NCBI RefSeq assembly: GCF_003019815.1
Contig: NZ_CP027773.1
Span: 1 to 64,000 of the forward strand
Reading direction: 5' to 3'
Origin: Variovorax sp. PMC12
GTDB lineage: Bacteria > Pseudomonadota > Gammaproteobacteria > Burkholderiales > Burkholderiaceae_C
DNA: 64,000 nucleotides
Both the position numbers and the translations under genes were made by a program. The notes below the pieces were generated by a model. The model did no database searches. It was not told the origin of the DNA and worked only from the letters and a program-made list of their open reading frames with translations. Position 1 is the stretch's first letter. Every line of letters starts with the position of its first letter. Shown here piece by piece: positions 26,282-34,863 of the stretch.

Positions 26282-27382
26282 ATGAAGTCCAAACCCGCGA
26301 AGCCCGAAACTCCAGAAACGCAAAAGGCCGAAACGGCCGACCCCTTGCCCGCTGCCGATGTGCACGGCCTGCGCGAACTCCCCGGTGTGCATGTCGAAGG
26401 CTACAGCCTCCAGTTGCGCGACAAGGACGGCTTCGTGGGCGACCAGGCGAGCCAGACAGCCTTCAGGGAACTGCTCGAGCGCTGGCGCAAGCGCCGCCGC
26501 AAGAACGGCAAGGATCCACTCGGAGTGCTGCACTCGCGCGACCTGAGCAAGAAGGCGCTCGACCGCGTGCTGGGCGCGAAGAAGGCCTCGGAGGCCGCCG
26601 ACGTGATGCACGGCGTGATCGAGGAGTTCACCGAGGAACTGGCGTCCGTCATCCAGCGCTTCCTGCGCCAGCCCTCATGGCAGAAGGTGGAGCGCATCGT
26701 CATCGGCGGCGGCTTTCCCGAGAGCGACGTGGGCGAGCGCGCGGTGCTGCAGACGGGCGCCATCCTCGAAGAGATGGGCCTGCACGTGCAACTGGGCCGC
26801 CTCTCGCACAACGTGGACGACGGCGGCCTGATCGGCTGGGTGCACCTGACGCCGCCCGCGCTGCTGCGCAAGTACGACGCCATCCTGGCGGTCGACATCG
26901 GCGGCACCAACGTGCGCTGCGGCATCGTGAAGACGCGCTACCGCAAGGCGCCCGACTTCTCGCGCGCGGAGGTGATCCGGCGCGAGAAATGGCGCCACGC
27001 CGACGAAGGGCCCAACCGCAGCAACATGGTCGAGCACATCGCCGACATGCTGATGGACATGGTGCGCTACAGCGAGCGCAAGAAGATCCGGCTCGCGCCG
27101 TTCATCGGCATCGGCTGCCCGGGGCTGATCCGCCCCGACGGCTCCATCGCGCGCGGTGCGCAGAACCTGCCCGGCGACTGGGAAAGCCACGCCTTCCACC
27201 TGCCGACGGCGGTGTGGCGCCGCATGCTCACACTGGGCGCCGACCCGATGCTGGTGCTGATGCACAACGACGCGGTGGTGCAGGGCCTGAGCGAGCTGCC
27301 CTTCATGCGCGACGTGAAGCAGTGGGGCGTGCTGACCATCGGCACGGGGCTGGGCAACGTGAGCTTCACGAACAGGCCCTGA
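26282..27382 (+). CDS. ROK-family sugar kinase-like protein
   Basis: The 366-residue protein has the ROK phosphate motif D-I-G-G-T-N-V-R-C-G near residue 203, the sugar-site H-N-D-A near residue 322 and the G-T-G-L-G-N-V loop close to the end. About 190 residues precede the usual ROK start. They begin with a Lys/Pro/Glu-rich segment and contain V-I-G-G-G-F-P-E-S-D-V-G, so the protein is longer at the front and shorter at the back than glucokinases. The zinc-binding Cys cluster of many ROK repressors is not seen. Sugar specificity is unknown. It ends 15 bases from a convergent gene. Confidence 0.8.
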   Translation: MKSKPAKPETPETQKAETADPLPAADVHGLRELPGVHVEGYSLQLRDKDGFVGDQASQTAFRELLERWRKRRRKNGKDPLGVLHSRDLSKKALDRVLGAKKASEAADVMHGVIEEFTEELASVIQRFLRQPSWQKVERIVIGGGFPESDVGERAVLQTGAILEEMGLHVQLGRLSHNVDDGGLIGWVHLTPPALLRKYDAILAVDIGGTNVRCGIVKTRYRKAPDFSRAEVIRREKWRHADEGPNRSNMVEHIADMLMDMVRYSERKKIRLAPFIGIGCPGLIRPDGSIARGAQNLPGDWESHAFHLPTAVWRRMLTLGADPMLVLMHNDAVVQGLSELPFMRDVKQWGVLTIGTGLGNVSFTNRP

Positions 27383-27397
27383 AGCGGCGGCCTGGCG

Positions 27398-29149
27398 CTA
27401 CAGGTCTTCGGCCCGCAGTCCTTCGACGCGCACGTTCGCGGAGGCGGAGGCAACGTTGCCTGCCGCGTCGGCGGCGCGCACCTCGACGTTCGCGGCGCCC
27501 GGCCGCTTCGGCGTCCAGGCGCATACGTAGGGCGCGGCGCGCAGCGTGCACGCGGTCCTGCCGTCGACGATGAACTTCAGCTCGGCCACGGCCACGTTGT
27601 CGGAGGCGGTGGCGGCAAGCCGCGTCGCCATGCCGGCCGCGACGCCTGGCGGAACCGACAGCGAGACGGCCGGCGGCACGCTGTCCGAAGGCGGATTGAC
27701 GATCACGTTGGCCGAGGCGACAGCGGAGTTGCCCGCCGCGTCCACCGCCACCACGCGGATCGTCTGCGCGCCGGGCGAGGTCGGGGTCCAGCTGCAGGTG
27801 TAGGGCGGGGCGGTGAAGGTGCAGATCGGAATGCTGTCGGGGCCCAGCACCTTGACGCCCCACACCCCCGCGTTGTCCACCACGGCCGGCGCGATGACGG
27901 TGAGCTGCCCCACCGTGGCCATGGAGGGGGCGGCGAGCGACACGATGGGCGGCGTGGCGTCGGCGCTGCCGAGCGCCAGGTCGATGGTGAACATCGACTG
28001 CCCCTGCACGGCCTTCTGCTCGAAGGCGTCGAAGATGGTGAACCAGCTCGCGCCGGGCGCGCGGTTGGCGGCGCGTGCCTTGGCCAGCAGCGTCGTCTTG
28101 CCGACGGCGAAGCAGCTGAAACCGCAGTTCCAGTCGAAGGTGAAGCGGCCCGACGCATCGGCCACGCCGGTCACCAGCATGACCAGCGGCTTGCCGCCGC
28201 CCGGGTCCCGCCACACCGAAACCTGCGCGCCGGGCAGCGCGGCGCCGCTGTCGCGGTCGGTCACGCGCACCTGCGTGGCTGTGGTGGCGGCCATGAACTT
28301 CGAGCTGCCGAGCTTCGGCCAGTCGCTCCAGTCGGTGTCGATGTTGGCCTTGGTGCCGGCGGTGAAGCGGATCATGTCCAGCGTCGCGACGCGGTTGGCG
28401 GCGGGGTCGCGGCGCTGCTCGAACACGGTGCCCAGCAGCGGGTCGAGCCGCCAGTCCTGGCGCGTCCACCAATAGCGGTCGGTGTCGCTCGACAGGGCGA
28501 GGTCGGTGATGGGCGCGACGCCGGTGGTGTCTGCCACGGCGATGCCGTTGTAGTACTCGCCCGCGCCGGCGCCGAACACATGCTCCAGCTCGTGCAGCAG
28601 GGTCTTGAGCTGGCGGCCCAGGTAGTCCTTCTCGGTGGACTCCGGCGCCGCCGGCGTGATGGCGCGCGACAGGCGCAGCGGGTCGTGGATGGCGATCCAG
28701 TTCAGGTTCCAGGCCACGCCTTTCTGCGGGAAGGTCCAGCTGGTCGACAGGCCGCCGTGGCTATAGCCGCGGGTGGATTTCGATACGCAGACCACCACCT
28801 CGCCGTTCACCAGGCCGTTGTAGCTGCAGGCCGGCGCGGCGGCGGGCGCCACCAGCTGCAGGTCGGTGGCGGGGTCGAAGACGAAGCTGCGCACGGTCTC
28901 GCGGGTGAAGACGGTGTTGACGTCGGCCACGTACTGGGCGAGCCGGCGGCCTGCCTCGGCGGGGCCGATGTCGGCGGCCAGCTCGGGGTCGACGAAGAAC
29001 TTCAGGCGGTGGCTGCTGGGCGTCGCGCGGCCGACTTCGTCCATGGCGGCGAAAGCGGACGGTATTCCGGACAGTGCGATGAGAACTGGAAGCGCCAGGA
29101 CCAGTTTCGCGAGATTCGCAAGTGCGCGCGGCGAGAAGAATGCTCGCAT
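27398..29149 (-). CDS. Secreted putative zinc metalloprotease with two Ig-like repeats
   Basis: The 583-residue product has a signal peptide (about 35 residues, ending S-A-F-A-A). H-E-L-E-H at residues 186-190, followed by V-F-G-A-G-A-G-E-Y, matches a zinc-protease HExxHxxG core. The C-terminal third carries two tandem Ig-like domains of about 90 residues. Each has a Cys pair, a Y-x-C-x-W-T-P strand and an A-A-G-N-x-A-x-A-S-A-N-V ending. I recognise no named family for the catalytic part. It is probably exported and may act on cell-surface or external polymers. Inactivity cannot be excluded. Confidence 0.65.
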   Translation of the reverse strand: MRAFFSPRALANLAKLVLALPVLIALSGIPSAFAAMDEVGRATPSSHRLKFFVDPELAADIGPAEAGRRLAQYVADVNTVFTRETVRSFVFDPATDLQLVAPAAAPACSYNGLVNGEVVVCVSKSTRGYSHGGLSTSWTFPQKGVAWNLNWIAIHDPLRLSRAITPAAPESTEKDYLGRQLKTLLHELEHVFGAGAGEYYNGIAVADTTGVAPITDLALSSDTDRYWWTRQDWRLDPLLGTVFEQRRDPAANRVATLDMIRFTAGTKANIDTDWSDWPKLGSSKFMAATTATQVRVTDRDSGAALPGAQVSVWRDPGGGKPLVMLVTGVADASGRFTFDWNCGFSCFAVGKTTLLAKARAANRAPGASWFTIFDAFEQKAVQGQSMFTIDLALGSADATPPIVSLAAPSMATVGQLTVIAPAVVDNAGVWGVKVLGPDSIPICTFTAPPYTCSWTPTSPGAQTIRVVAVDAAGNSAVASANVIVNPPSDSVPPAVSLSVPPGVAAGMATRLAATASDNVAVAELKFIVDGRTACTLRAAPYVCAWTPKRPGAANVEVRAADAAGNVASASANVRVEGLRAEDL

Positions 29150-29384
29150 CGGATTTCCCCGGATGGCCGGGGCACTGGACTCGAACGGACGGCGCTTCGG
29201 GCCGCCGTGTGGCGGCGTCCCGGGCGGGCTTCCCCGCAGGGCGAGGGGTTGCGGGAATCCGTTCGAGCCCGCCTCACGACTGGAAAGTCAGGGGCCGGGC
29301 ACGCCTGTCAACTACCGAAACCGGTGGATATTTTAGTGTCCGCGTTCGTCTGGTTGCACTTTTGTTGCATTTATGCACCCAAAA
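29150..29384 (-). other. Structured leader of the metalloprotease gene
   Basis: No gene fits here. CTCGAACGGA near 29173 and TCCGTTCGAG near 29259 can pair, enclosing GC-rich inner stems. Nearer 29330 lies an AT-rich stretch with TAAAAT on the minus strand and a TTGCA/TGCAC cluster, a likely promoter zone. The structured RNA could be a leader controlling the metalloprotease. The GTTCGAG motifs look tRNA-like, but no tRNA can be folded. Confidence 0.35.
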
Positions 29385-30767
29385 TTACAGCTGAAAGGCT
29401 ACCGTGAGCAGCAGCCCTTCGGCCAGGTCGCGCATCAGGCCGGGACGCCGCGCGCGGTAGGGCTCGCCGGCTGATGCGGTGGTCTCGATCCACTCGGCCA
29501 GCCAGTCGATTTCTTCCTCGCCGTAGAACACCACCGCCGCCTCGTGGTTCAGCAGCAGGCTTCGCAGGTCGAGGTTGATCGAGCCGCACATCGCCAGCTC
29601 CTCGTCCAGCACCACCGCCTTGGCATGCACCATGAACGGCAGCATCCTGAAGTCCACGCCTGCGCGAGCGAGGTCGCGCATGGCGCGGGCGCGCACGAAG
29701 TCCGCCAGGCGATGGTTCGACTGCGCGGGCATCGCGATGGTCACCTGCACGCCGCGCCGGGCGGCCAGCCGCAGCGCGTCGCGCAGTCCGTCGCCTGGCA
29801 CGAAGTAGGGCGTGATCGCCAGCACGCGGTGCTCTGCACGGAAGCAGGCGTCGATCAGCAGCGCGTGCGCGGTGTCCTCTGTCTGGTCGGGGCCGCTCGG
29901 CAGGAACTGGGCCATTGCGGTGCCGGGGCCTTCGGGCATGTCGTCGGCGGTGATGGCGCGGGCCTTGCGCGGGCGCACCGAACTCCAGTCGTGGTCGAAC
30001 TGGCGCGCCGCCGCCGCGGCCACGCTGCCGCGCAGGTCGAACGACAGGTCGCGCCATGGCTGCGGGTGCTTTGCGTTGCCGGTGAAGTACTCGCCCGCGA
30101 GATTGCGCCCGCCCGACCAGAGCCAGCCGTCGTCGGCGATGGTGAACTTGCGGTGGTTGCGCAGGTTGCGCGGGCCGATGCGGCGCAGGCTGAAGAAGGG
30201 GCGGAACACCGCCACCTCGCCACCCGCCGCGCGCAGCCGGTCGAAGTGATGGCGCGGCAGCGACAGCGCCCCGAAGCCGTCGAGCAGCACCCGCACCTTG
30301 ATGCCCTCGCACGCGCGCTTCGCGAGCCGGTCGATAACCGCATGGCCGAGCGCGTCGTTGCCGATGATGAAGGTGCACACGTCGATGCGCTCCTTGGCGC
30401 CGTCGATCACCTGCCACAGCGCCTCGCGCGCGGCCTCGCCGTCGGCATGCATGCGAATGGCCGAGCGGCCCGGCGGCGCGAGGCCGAAGCTTTCGATCAG
30501 GTCGGCCGCCCAGTGGCCCGGCGGCACCGAGCGCGGCGGCCGGGGCGAGCCGGCGGGGCGCAGCTTGCGCTGGCCGAACAGCAGGTACATCGGCAGGATG
30601 AAATAAGGCATCAGCACCAGCCCCATGACCCAGGCGATGGCCGTGGTGGGGGCGCGCTGCTCGCGGCGCGCGCGGGTGGTCAGCACATAGACCAGCAGCG
30701 CGAAGGTCACGACGAGAAAGTGCTGCGAAGGTGTGGGCAGCCAGTCGAAACGGGTGTTGTGCGGCAT
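29385..30767 (-). CDS. Cardiolipin synthase-like phospholipase D protein
   Basis: From the ATG of MPHNTRF the product has 460 residues. Two N-terminal membrane helices are followed by two phospholipase D domains, each with an HKD motif: H-R-K-F-T-I-A-D-D near residue 205 and H-A-K-A-V-V-L-D-E near residue 385. This is the plan of bacterial cardiolipin synthases, which join two phosphatidylglycerols. A longer frame to 30836 would overlap the preceding gene by 44 bases and is less likely. The start lacks a clear ribosome site. Confidence 0.85.
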   Translation of the reverse strand: MPHNTRFDWLPTPSQHFLVVTFALLVYVLTTRARREQRAPTTAIAWVMGLVLMPYFILPMYLLFGQRKLRPAGSPRPPRSVPPGHWAADLIESFGLAPPGRSAIRMHADGEAAREALWQVIDGAKERIDVCTFIIGNDALGHAVIDRLAKRACEGIKVRVLLDGFGALSLPRHHFDRLRAAGGEVAVFRPFFSLRRIGPRNLRNHRKFTIADDGWLWSGGRNLAGEYFTGNAKHPQPWRDLSFDLRGSVAAAAARQFDHDWSSVRPRKARAITADDMPEGPGTAMAQFLPSGPDQTEDTAHALLIDACFRAEHRVLAITPYFVPGDGLRDALRLAARRGVQVTIAMPAQSNHRLADFVRARAMRDLARAGVDFRMLPFMVHAKAVVLDEELAMCGSINLDLRSLLLNHEAAVVFYGEEEIDWLAEWIETTASAGEPYRARRPGLMRDLAEGLLLTVAFQL

Positions 30768-30792
30768 GGCGCAATGATGCGTCAGCGCGGAA

Positions 30793-31464
30793 TCAGCGTT
30801 GCAGGAAGGCCGGCACACCGCGCCCTTGCGAGGCAAGGAACCGCATCATCGGATCGACCACCGCGCGCACCGCCGGCCTTTCGCCAACGCGGGTGCGCCA
30901 TGCGAGCAGGCGCGGCGTGGCCTCGGTCATGCCGGCGCCCTTGCGGTCGGCGAACACGCAGGCCATGTAGAAGGCGATGTCCGCGAAGCCGTAGGGCCCC
31001 GCGAGGTAGTCGCGCGCGGCGAGCAGGCCTTCCATTTCGTCGTAGTAGCGCGCGCAGGCGGCGCAGGCCGCGACGGCGGGCGCGCTCTGCATCGCGTCCT
31101 GCAGGCCGAAGAGCTTGATGACGTGGGGGAAGAAGACCTCGTCGGACTTCTGCTCGAGTTGCCGCGCGCGGGCCCGGTCGGCAATGCCCTCGGGCCACAG
31201 CGCGGGAGCCGGGTAGCGGTCTTCGAGGTACTCGAAGATCTGGGTCGAGTCGAAGAGCGAGACCCCGCCGTCGATCTCGTCCACCAGCACCGGCACCTGC
31301 TGCTTGACGGGGTTCACACGCAGCACCTCGGGGTGCTTGGGCTCGTAGGCGTCGCCTTCGATGAACGGCACCATGACCAGTTCGAAGGCAACGCCTTTTT
31401 CGCGCGCCGCGATCTCGACCTTGGCGCCGAACATGCTGAGGGGGCCGGAGTAGATCCGGGTCAT
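30793..31464 (-). CDS. Glutathione S-transferase family protein
   Basis: A 223-residue protein with an N-terminal thioredoxin-like domain and a helical C-terminal domain. V-N-P-V-K-Q-Q-V-P-V-L-V near residue 50 has the cis-Pro of GST fold proteins, and S-L-F-D-S-T-Q-I-F-E-Y-L near residue 68 is the glutathione-binding segment. CGGAG precedes the ATG. It may share a transcript with the cardiolipin-synthase-like gene 25 bases downstream. Substrate unknown. Confidence 0.9.
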   Translation of the reverse strand: MTRIYSGPLSMFGAKVEIAAREKGVAFELVMVPFIEGDAYEPKHPEVLRVNPVKQQVPVLVDEIDGGVSLFDSTQIFEYLEDRYPAPALWPEGIADRARARQLEQKSDEVFFPHVIKLFGLQDAMQSAPAVAACAACARYYDEMEGLLAARDYLAGPYGFADIAFYMACVFADRKGAGMTEATPRLLAWRTRVGERPAVRAVVDPMMRFLASQGRGVPAFLQR

Positions 31465-31522
31465 TGCAGCTGCTCCGTTGCATGACTTGATCCGCGATGC
31501 ATGAAGCCGAGCCGGGCCATTC

Positions 31523-31618
31523 GGGGAACACCGTGGAACCGGCTTTGCCGGGCCACAGGTGTTGCCCCCGGCGAGGGGGTTGGCGAAGCGACACGAAGTG
31601 CGCGCAGACTGGGGGTGA
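31523..31618 (-). repeat. Family A gene-tail hairpin repeat, copy 2
   Basis: It lies between the MetE-like gene (stop at 31656) and the GST gene, in the same relative orientation to the gene upstream as the other two copies. It shares with copy 1 the long identical block from CGTGGAACCGGC to GCCGGGCC and the block GGCGAAGCGACACGAAGTGC. The outer arm of the last stem pairs as CTGTGG/CCACGG, while copy 3 has CCGAGG/CCTCGG. Confidence 0.75.
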
Positions 31619-31655
31619 GTCTTTTCATTCCCCCGACTTCAACAGAAACCGCGCG

Positions 31656-32777
31656 TCAGGTCGAGCCCCAGACCTCCTGCGCGGTCTCTACCACCAGGCG
31701 CAGCTTGTTGCGTTGCGCTTCCACCGCGATGTTGTTGCCGTGCACGGTGCTGGAGAAGCCGCACTGCGGCGACAGCGCGAGCTGGTCGAGCGAGGCGTAC
31801 TTGGCGGCCTCGTCGATGCGGCGCTTGAGCTCGTCCTTGTCTTCCATCTCGCCGAACTTGGTGGTCACCAGGCCGAGCACCACCGTCTTGCCCTTGGGCA
31901 GGTAGCGCAGGGGCTTGAAGTCGCCCGAGCGCGCGTCGTCGTACTCCATGAAGTAGGCGTCGAGGTCCATCTCCTTGAGCAGCGCCTCGGCCACCGGCTC
32001 GTAGTTGCCGGCGGCGGCGTGCGTGCTCTTGAAGTTGCCGCGGCACAGGTGCATGGCCAGCAGCATGCCCGGCGGCTTCTGCGCGACCACCTTGTTGATG
32101 AATGCGGCGTAGCGGTGCGGCAGTTCGTTCGGGTCGTCGCCGCGCTTGCGGGCGGCTTCGCGCATGTGCTCGTCGCACAGGTAGGCGAGGTTGGTGTCGT
32201 CCATCTGTACGTAGGTGCAGCCGGCGGCGGCCAGCGAGCGCAGCTCGTCGCCATAGGCCTTGGCCACGTCGTCGTAGAACGCCGGGTCGAGCTCGGGGTA
32301 GGCGTCCTTGCTGATGCCGGCGCGGCCGCCGCGGAAGTGCAGCATGGTGGGCGAGGGGATCGTCACCTTGGGCGTGTTGCCCGCGGCCACCTGGCTCTTG
32401 AGGTACTGGAAGTCGGCGAGCTGGATGTCCTTCACGTGGCGGACCTTGTCGATCACGCGCATCGCGGGCGGTGCGAGTTCCTCGGTGCCGTCGGGCTTGC
32501 GGATGGTGACCGGAATGTCGGTCTTCACGCCGCCGAGCTGGTCGAGGAAGTCGATGTGGAAATAGGTGCGGCGGAACTCGCCGTCGGTGATGCTCTTCAG
32601 GCCGATGTCTTCCTGGAACTTGACGATCTCGGTGATCGCCTTGTCTTCGACCAGGCGAAGCTGTTCCGGCGTGATCTCGCCCTTGGCCTTTTGCTCGCGC
32701 GCTTCGAGCAGGTATTTGGGGCGCAGGAAACTGCCCACGTGGTCGTAGCGGGCGGGCAGGGCGGCGTGCTGTGACAT
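31656..32777 (-). CDS. Core-MetE-like cobalamin-independent methyltransferase
   Basis: The 373-residue protein corresponds to the C-terminal barrel of cobalamin-independent methionine synthase and lacks the N-terminal half of MetE. T-D-G-E-F-R-R near residue 63, the H-L-C-R-G-N zinc motif near residue 235 and a late Cys in S-P-Q-C-G-F complete the metal site. GGAG sits 6 bases before the ATG. Short MetE-like proteins are known to take methyl groups from donors other than folylpolyglutamate. It diverges from the VanA-like gene across shared operators, so methyl metabolism linked to demethylation is a plausible role (inference). Its true methyl donor is unknown. Confidence 0.85.
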   Translation of the reverse strand: MSQHAALPARYDHVGSFLRPKYLLEAREQKAKGEITPEQLRLVEDKAITEIVKFQEDIGLKSITDGEFRRTYFHIDFLDQLGGVKTDIPVTIRKPDGTEELAPPAMRVIDKVRHVKDIQLADFQYLKSQVAAGNTPKVTIPSPTMLHFRGGRAGISKDAYPELDPAFYDDVAKAYGDELRSLAAAGCTYVQMDDTNLAYLCDEHMREAARKRGDDPNELPHRYAAFINKVVAQKPPGMLLAMHLCRGNFKSTHAAAGNYEPVAEALLKEMDLDAYFMEYDDARSGDFKPLRYLPKGKTVVLGLVTTKFGEMEDKDELKRRIDEAAKYASLDQLALSPQCGFSSTVHGNNIAVEAQRNKLRLVVETAQEVWGST

Positions 32778-32840
32778 GGATGACTCCGTCTTGGTGAGGG
32801 GGAACTGGCCGGACATCGTATCGCCATCGAAACGTCGGAG

Positions 32841-32852
32841 GCTGTATACAGC
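32841..32852. promoter_or_regulatory. TGTATACA operator, distal copy
   Basis: GCTGTATACAGC is a perfect 12-base palindrome in the divergent MetE-like/VanA-like region. Its core TGTATACA recurs at 32907-32914. VanR-type GntR regulators bind similar TGTATACA-centred sites (family knowledge). Confidence 0.65.
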
Positions 32853-32906
32853 GGCCTCGGTATTTTCCCTATAAATGCCCGAAATGACTGGAAATTTCCG
32901 TGTTTC

Positions 32907-32914
32907 TGTATACA
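32907..32914. promoter_or_regulatory. TGTATACA operator next to the VanA-like start
   Basis: This is the second TGTATACA core, 64 bases from the first and 11 bases before the vanA-like ATG. Binding of the GntR protein encoded at 34040 to both sites would control both divergent genes. Confidence 0.6.
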
Positions 32915-32924
32915 TTGAGTATTC

Positions 32925-34043
32925 ATGAAAACGCCCACGACCGCCTTTCCGCTGAACGCCTGGTATGCCGCCGCCTACGACGTCGAAGTGCGCCATGCGC
33001 TGCTGCCACGCACCATCTGCAACCAGAAAGTGGTGCTGTTCCGACGCACCGACGGCGAAGTCGCCGTGCTCGAAGACGCCTGCTGGCACCGGCTGATGCC
33101 GCTGTCGCTGGGCCGCCTCGAAGGCGACGAGCTGGTGTGCGGCTACCACGGCCTCGTCTACAACAGCCAGGGCCGCTGCACCCACATGCCGAGCCAGGAA
33201 ACCCTCAACCCCTCGGCCTGCGTGCGCAGCTTTCCGGTGGTCGAGAAGCACCGCTTCGTGTGGATCTGGCCCGGCGACCCCGCCAAGGCCGACCCGGCGC
33301 TGGTGCCCGACATGCACTGGAACGACGACCCGGCATGGGCCGGCGACGGCAAGATGATCCGCGTCCACTGCGACTACCGCCTGGTGGTCGACAACCTCAT
33401 GGACCTGACGCACGAGACCTTCGTGCACGGTTCGTCCATCGGCAACCGCGAAGTGGCCGAGGCGCCCTTCGTGGCCACGCACGGCGACCGCTCGGCCACC
33501 GTCACGCGCTGGATGGAGAACATCGACCCGCCGCCGTTCTGGGGCGGCCAAATCCGCCATGCGCGCGGCTACACCGGCAAGGTCGACCGCTGGCAGATCA
33601 TCCGTTTCGAAGGCCCGTGCACCGTGAACATCGACGTCGGCGTGGCCGAGGCCGGCAGCGGCGCGGTGCCGAAGAATGGCGACGCGGGCGACCGCAGCAA
33701 GGGCGTCAACGGCTACGTGCTCAACACCATCACGCCCGAGACCGACAAGACCTGCCTGTACTTCTGGGCCTTCTCGCGCAACTACTGCCTGGGCGAGCAG
33801 CGCCTCACGCACGAGCTGCGCGAAGGCGTCGCGGGCATCTTCCGCGAAGACGAACTGGTGCTCGAGGCGCAGCAGAAAGCCATGGACGAGCACCCCGACC
33901 ACAAGTTCTACAACCTCAACATCGACGCCGGTTCGATGTGGGCGCGCAAGCTCATCGACCGCATGATCGAGAAGGAAAAGCCCGCGCGCGCCGCCATTCC
34001 GATCCACCCCGCCGAGCAGCCGGGCGAGAAGCAGGCCGCATGA
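32925..34043 (+). CDS. vanA: VanA-like Rieske oxygenase, aromatic O-demethylase type
   Basis: A 372-residue Rieske non-heme iron oxygenase. The [2Fe-2S] site is C53-x-H55 and C72-x2-H75, in an unusual C-W-H-R form instead of the common C-P-H-R. The mononuclear iron motif N-L-M-D-L-T-H-E-T-F-V-H lies near residue 158. Sequence and length fit vanillate O-demethylase oxygenase, which removes a methyl group as formaldehyde using electrons from VanB. The substrate may be another methoxylated acid. The stop overlaps the GntR start (ATGA); the reductase follows. Confidence 0.85.
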   Translation: MKTPTTAFPLNAWYAAAYDVEVRHALLPRTICNQKVVLFRRTDGEVAVLEDACWHRLMPLSLGRLEGDELVCGYHGLVYNSQGRCTHMPSQETLNPSACVRSFPVVEKHRFVWIWPGDPAKADPALVPDMHWNDDPAWAGDGKMIRVHCDYRLVVDNLMDLTHETFVHGSSIGNREVAEAPFVATHGDRSATVTRWMENIDPPPFWGGQIRHARGYTGKVDRWQIIRFEGPCTVNIDVGVAEAGSGAVPKNGDAGDRSKGVNGYVLNTITPETDKTCLYFWAFSRNYCLGEQRLTHELREGVAGIFREDELVLEAQQKAMDEHPDHKFYNLNIDAGSMWARKLIDRMIEKEKPARAAIPIHPAEQPGEKQAA

Positions 34044-34822
34044 GGGCGGCCGTGGTCTCCTCCGCCGCGGAACAGCAGCCCGGCGACAGCGGCAGCTCGC
34101 AGGCCGTGAAGGCGCAATTGCGCCTGCGCGAAATGATCCTCGCGGGCGAACTGCCCGGCGGCGCGCGCATTGCCGAAGTGGCCGTCTCCGAGCAGCTCGG
34201 CGTGTCGCGCACGCCGGTGCGCACCGCGCTGATGCGGCTCGAGCAAGAGGGCCTGCTCGAAGCGCTGCCCAACGGCGGCTACGCGGTGCGTACCTTTTCC
34301 GAGCGCGACGTGGCCGATGCCATCGAACTGCGCGGCACGCTCGAAGGCCTGGTGGCCCGCCTCGCGGCCGAGCGCGGCGCCGCGCCGGTGGTGCTGCGCG
34401 AGGCGCGCGCCTGCCTCGCGCGCATCGACGAGTTGCTGCGCGAGCCCGCGCTCGACGACGCGGCTTTCTCGCGCTACGTGACGCACAACGAACGCTTCCA
34501 TGCGCTGCTCTGCGAAATGGCCGGCAGCCCGGTCATCGCGCAGCAACTGGAGCGGGTGGTGAACCTGCCGTTCGCGTCGCCCTCGGGCTTCGTCATCGTG
34601 CAGGCGAATTCTCCCGCCGCGCGCGACATGCTCGTGATCGCGCAGGACCAGCACATCCAGGTGCTCGACGCCATCGAGTCCGGCGAAGGCTCGCGCGCCG
34701 AGTCGCTGATGCGCGAGCACAGCCGCATCGCGCGGCGCAACCTGCGCGAGGCGCTGCACGGCACGCCGAGCGCCGAACAGCGCCCGCTGCCGGGCGTGCA
34801 GCTGATCCGCCGCCGCGGCTGA
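34040..34822 (+). CDS. GntR-family regulator of the demethylase cluster
   Basis: A 260-residue regulator with an N-terminal winged helix (V-A-V-S-E-Q-L-G-V-S-R-T-P-V-R-T-A-L) and a C-terminal FCD domain with E-L-R-G-T-L-E-G and the H-N-E-R-F-H metal motif. It overlaps vanA by 4 bases and precedes the reductase, as vanR-type regulators commonly do. It probably binds the two TGTATACA sites and responds to the substrate or its product. Confidence 0.9.
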   Translation: MRAAVVSSAAEQQPGDSGSSQAVKAQLRLREMILAGELPGGARIAEVAVSEQLGVSRTPVRTALMRLEQEGLLEALPNGGYAVRTFSERDVADAIELRGTLEGLVARLAAERGAAPVVLREARACLARIDELLREPALDDAAFSRYVTHNERFHALLCEMAGSPVIAQQLERVVNLPFASPSGFVIVQANSPAARDMLVIAQDQHIQVLDAIESGEGSRAESLMREHSRIARRNLREALHGTPSAEQRPLPGVQLIRRRG

Positions 34823-34863
34823 TTCCATTCCTTTCCCTTCCTTCCTGTTGGTGTTGTTCCCCG

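Noticed and set aside
29160..29285. tRNA-like GTTCGAG sequences in the metalloprotease leader
   Set aside because: Neither flanking stem of a T-arm pairs, and no acceptor or anticodon arm can be formed. They are two halves of an inverted repeat.
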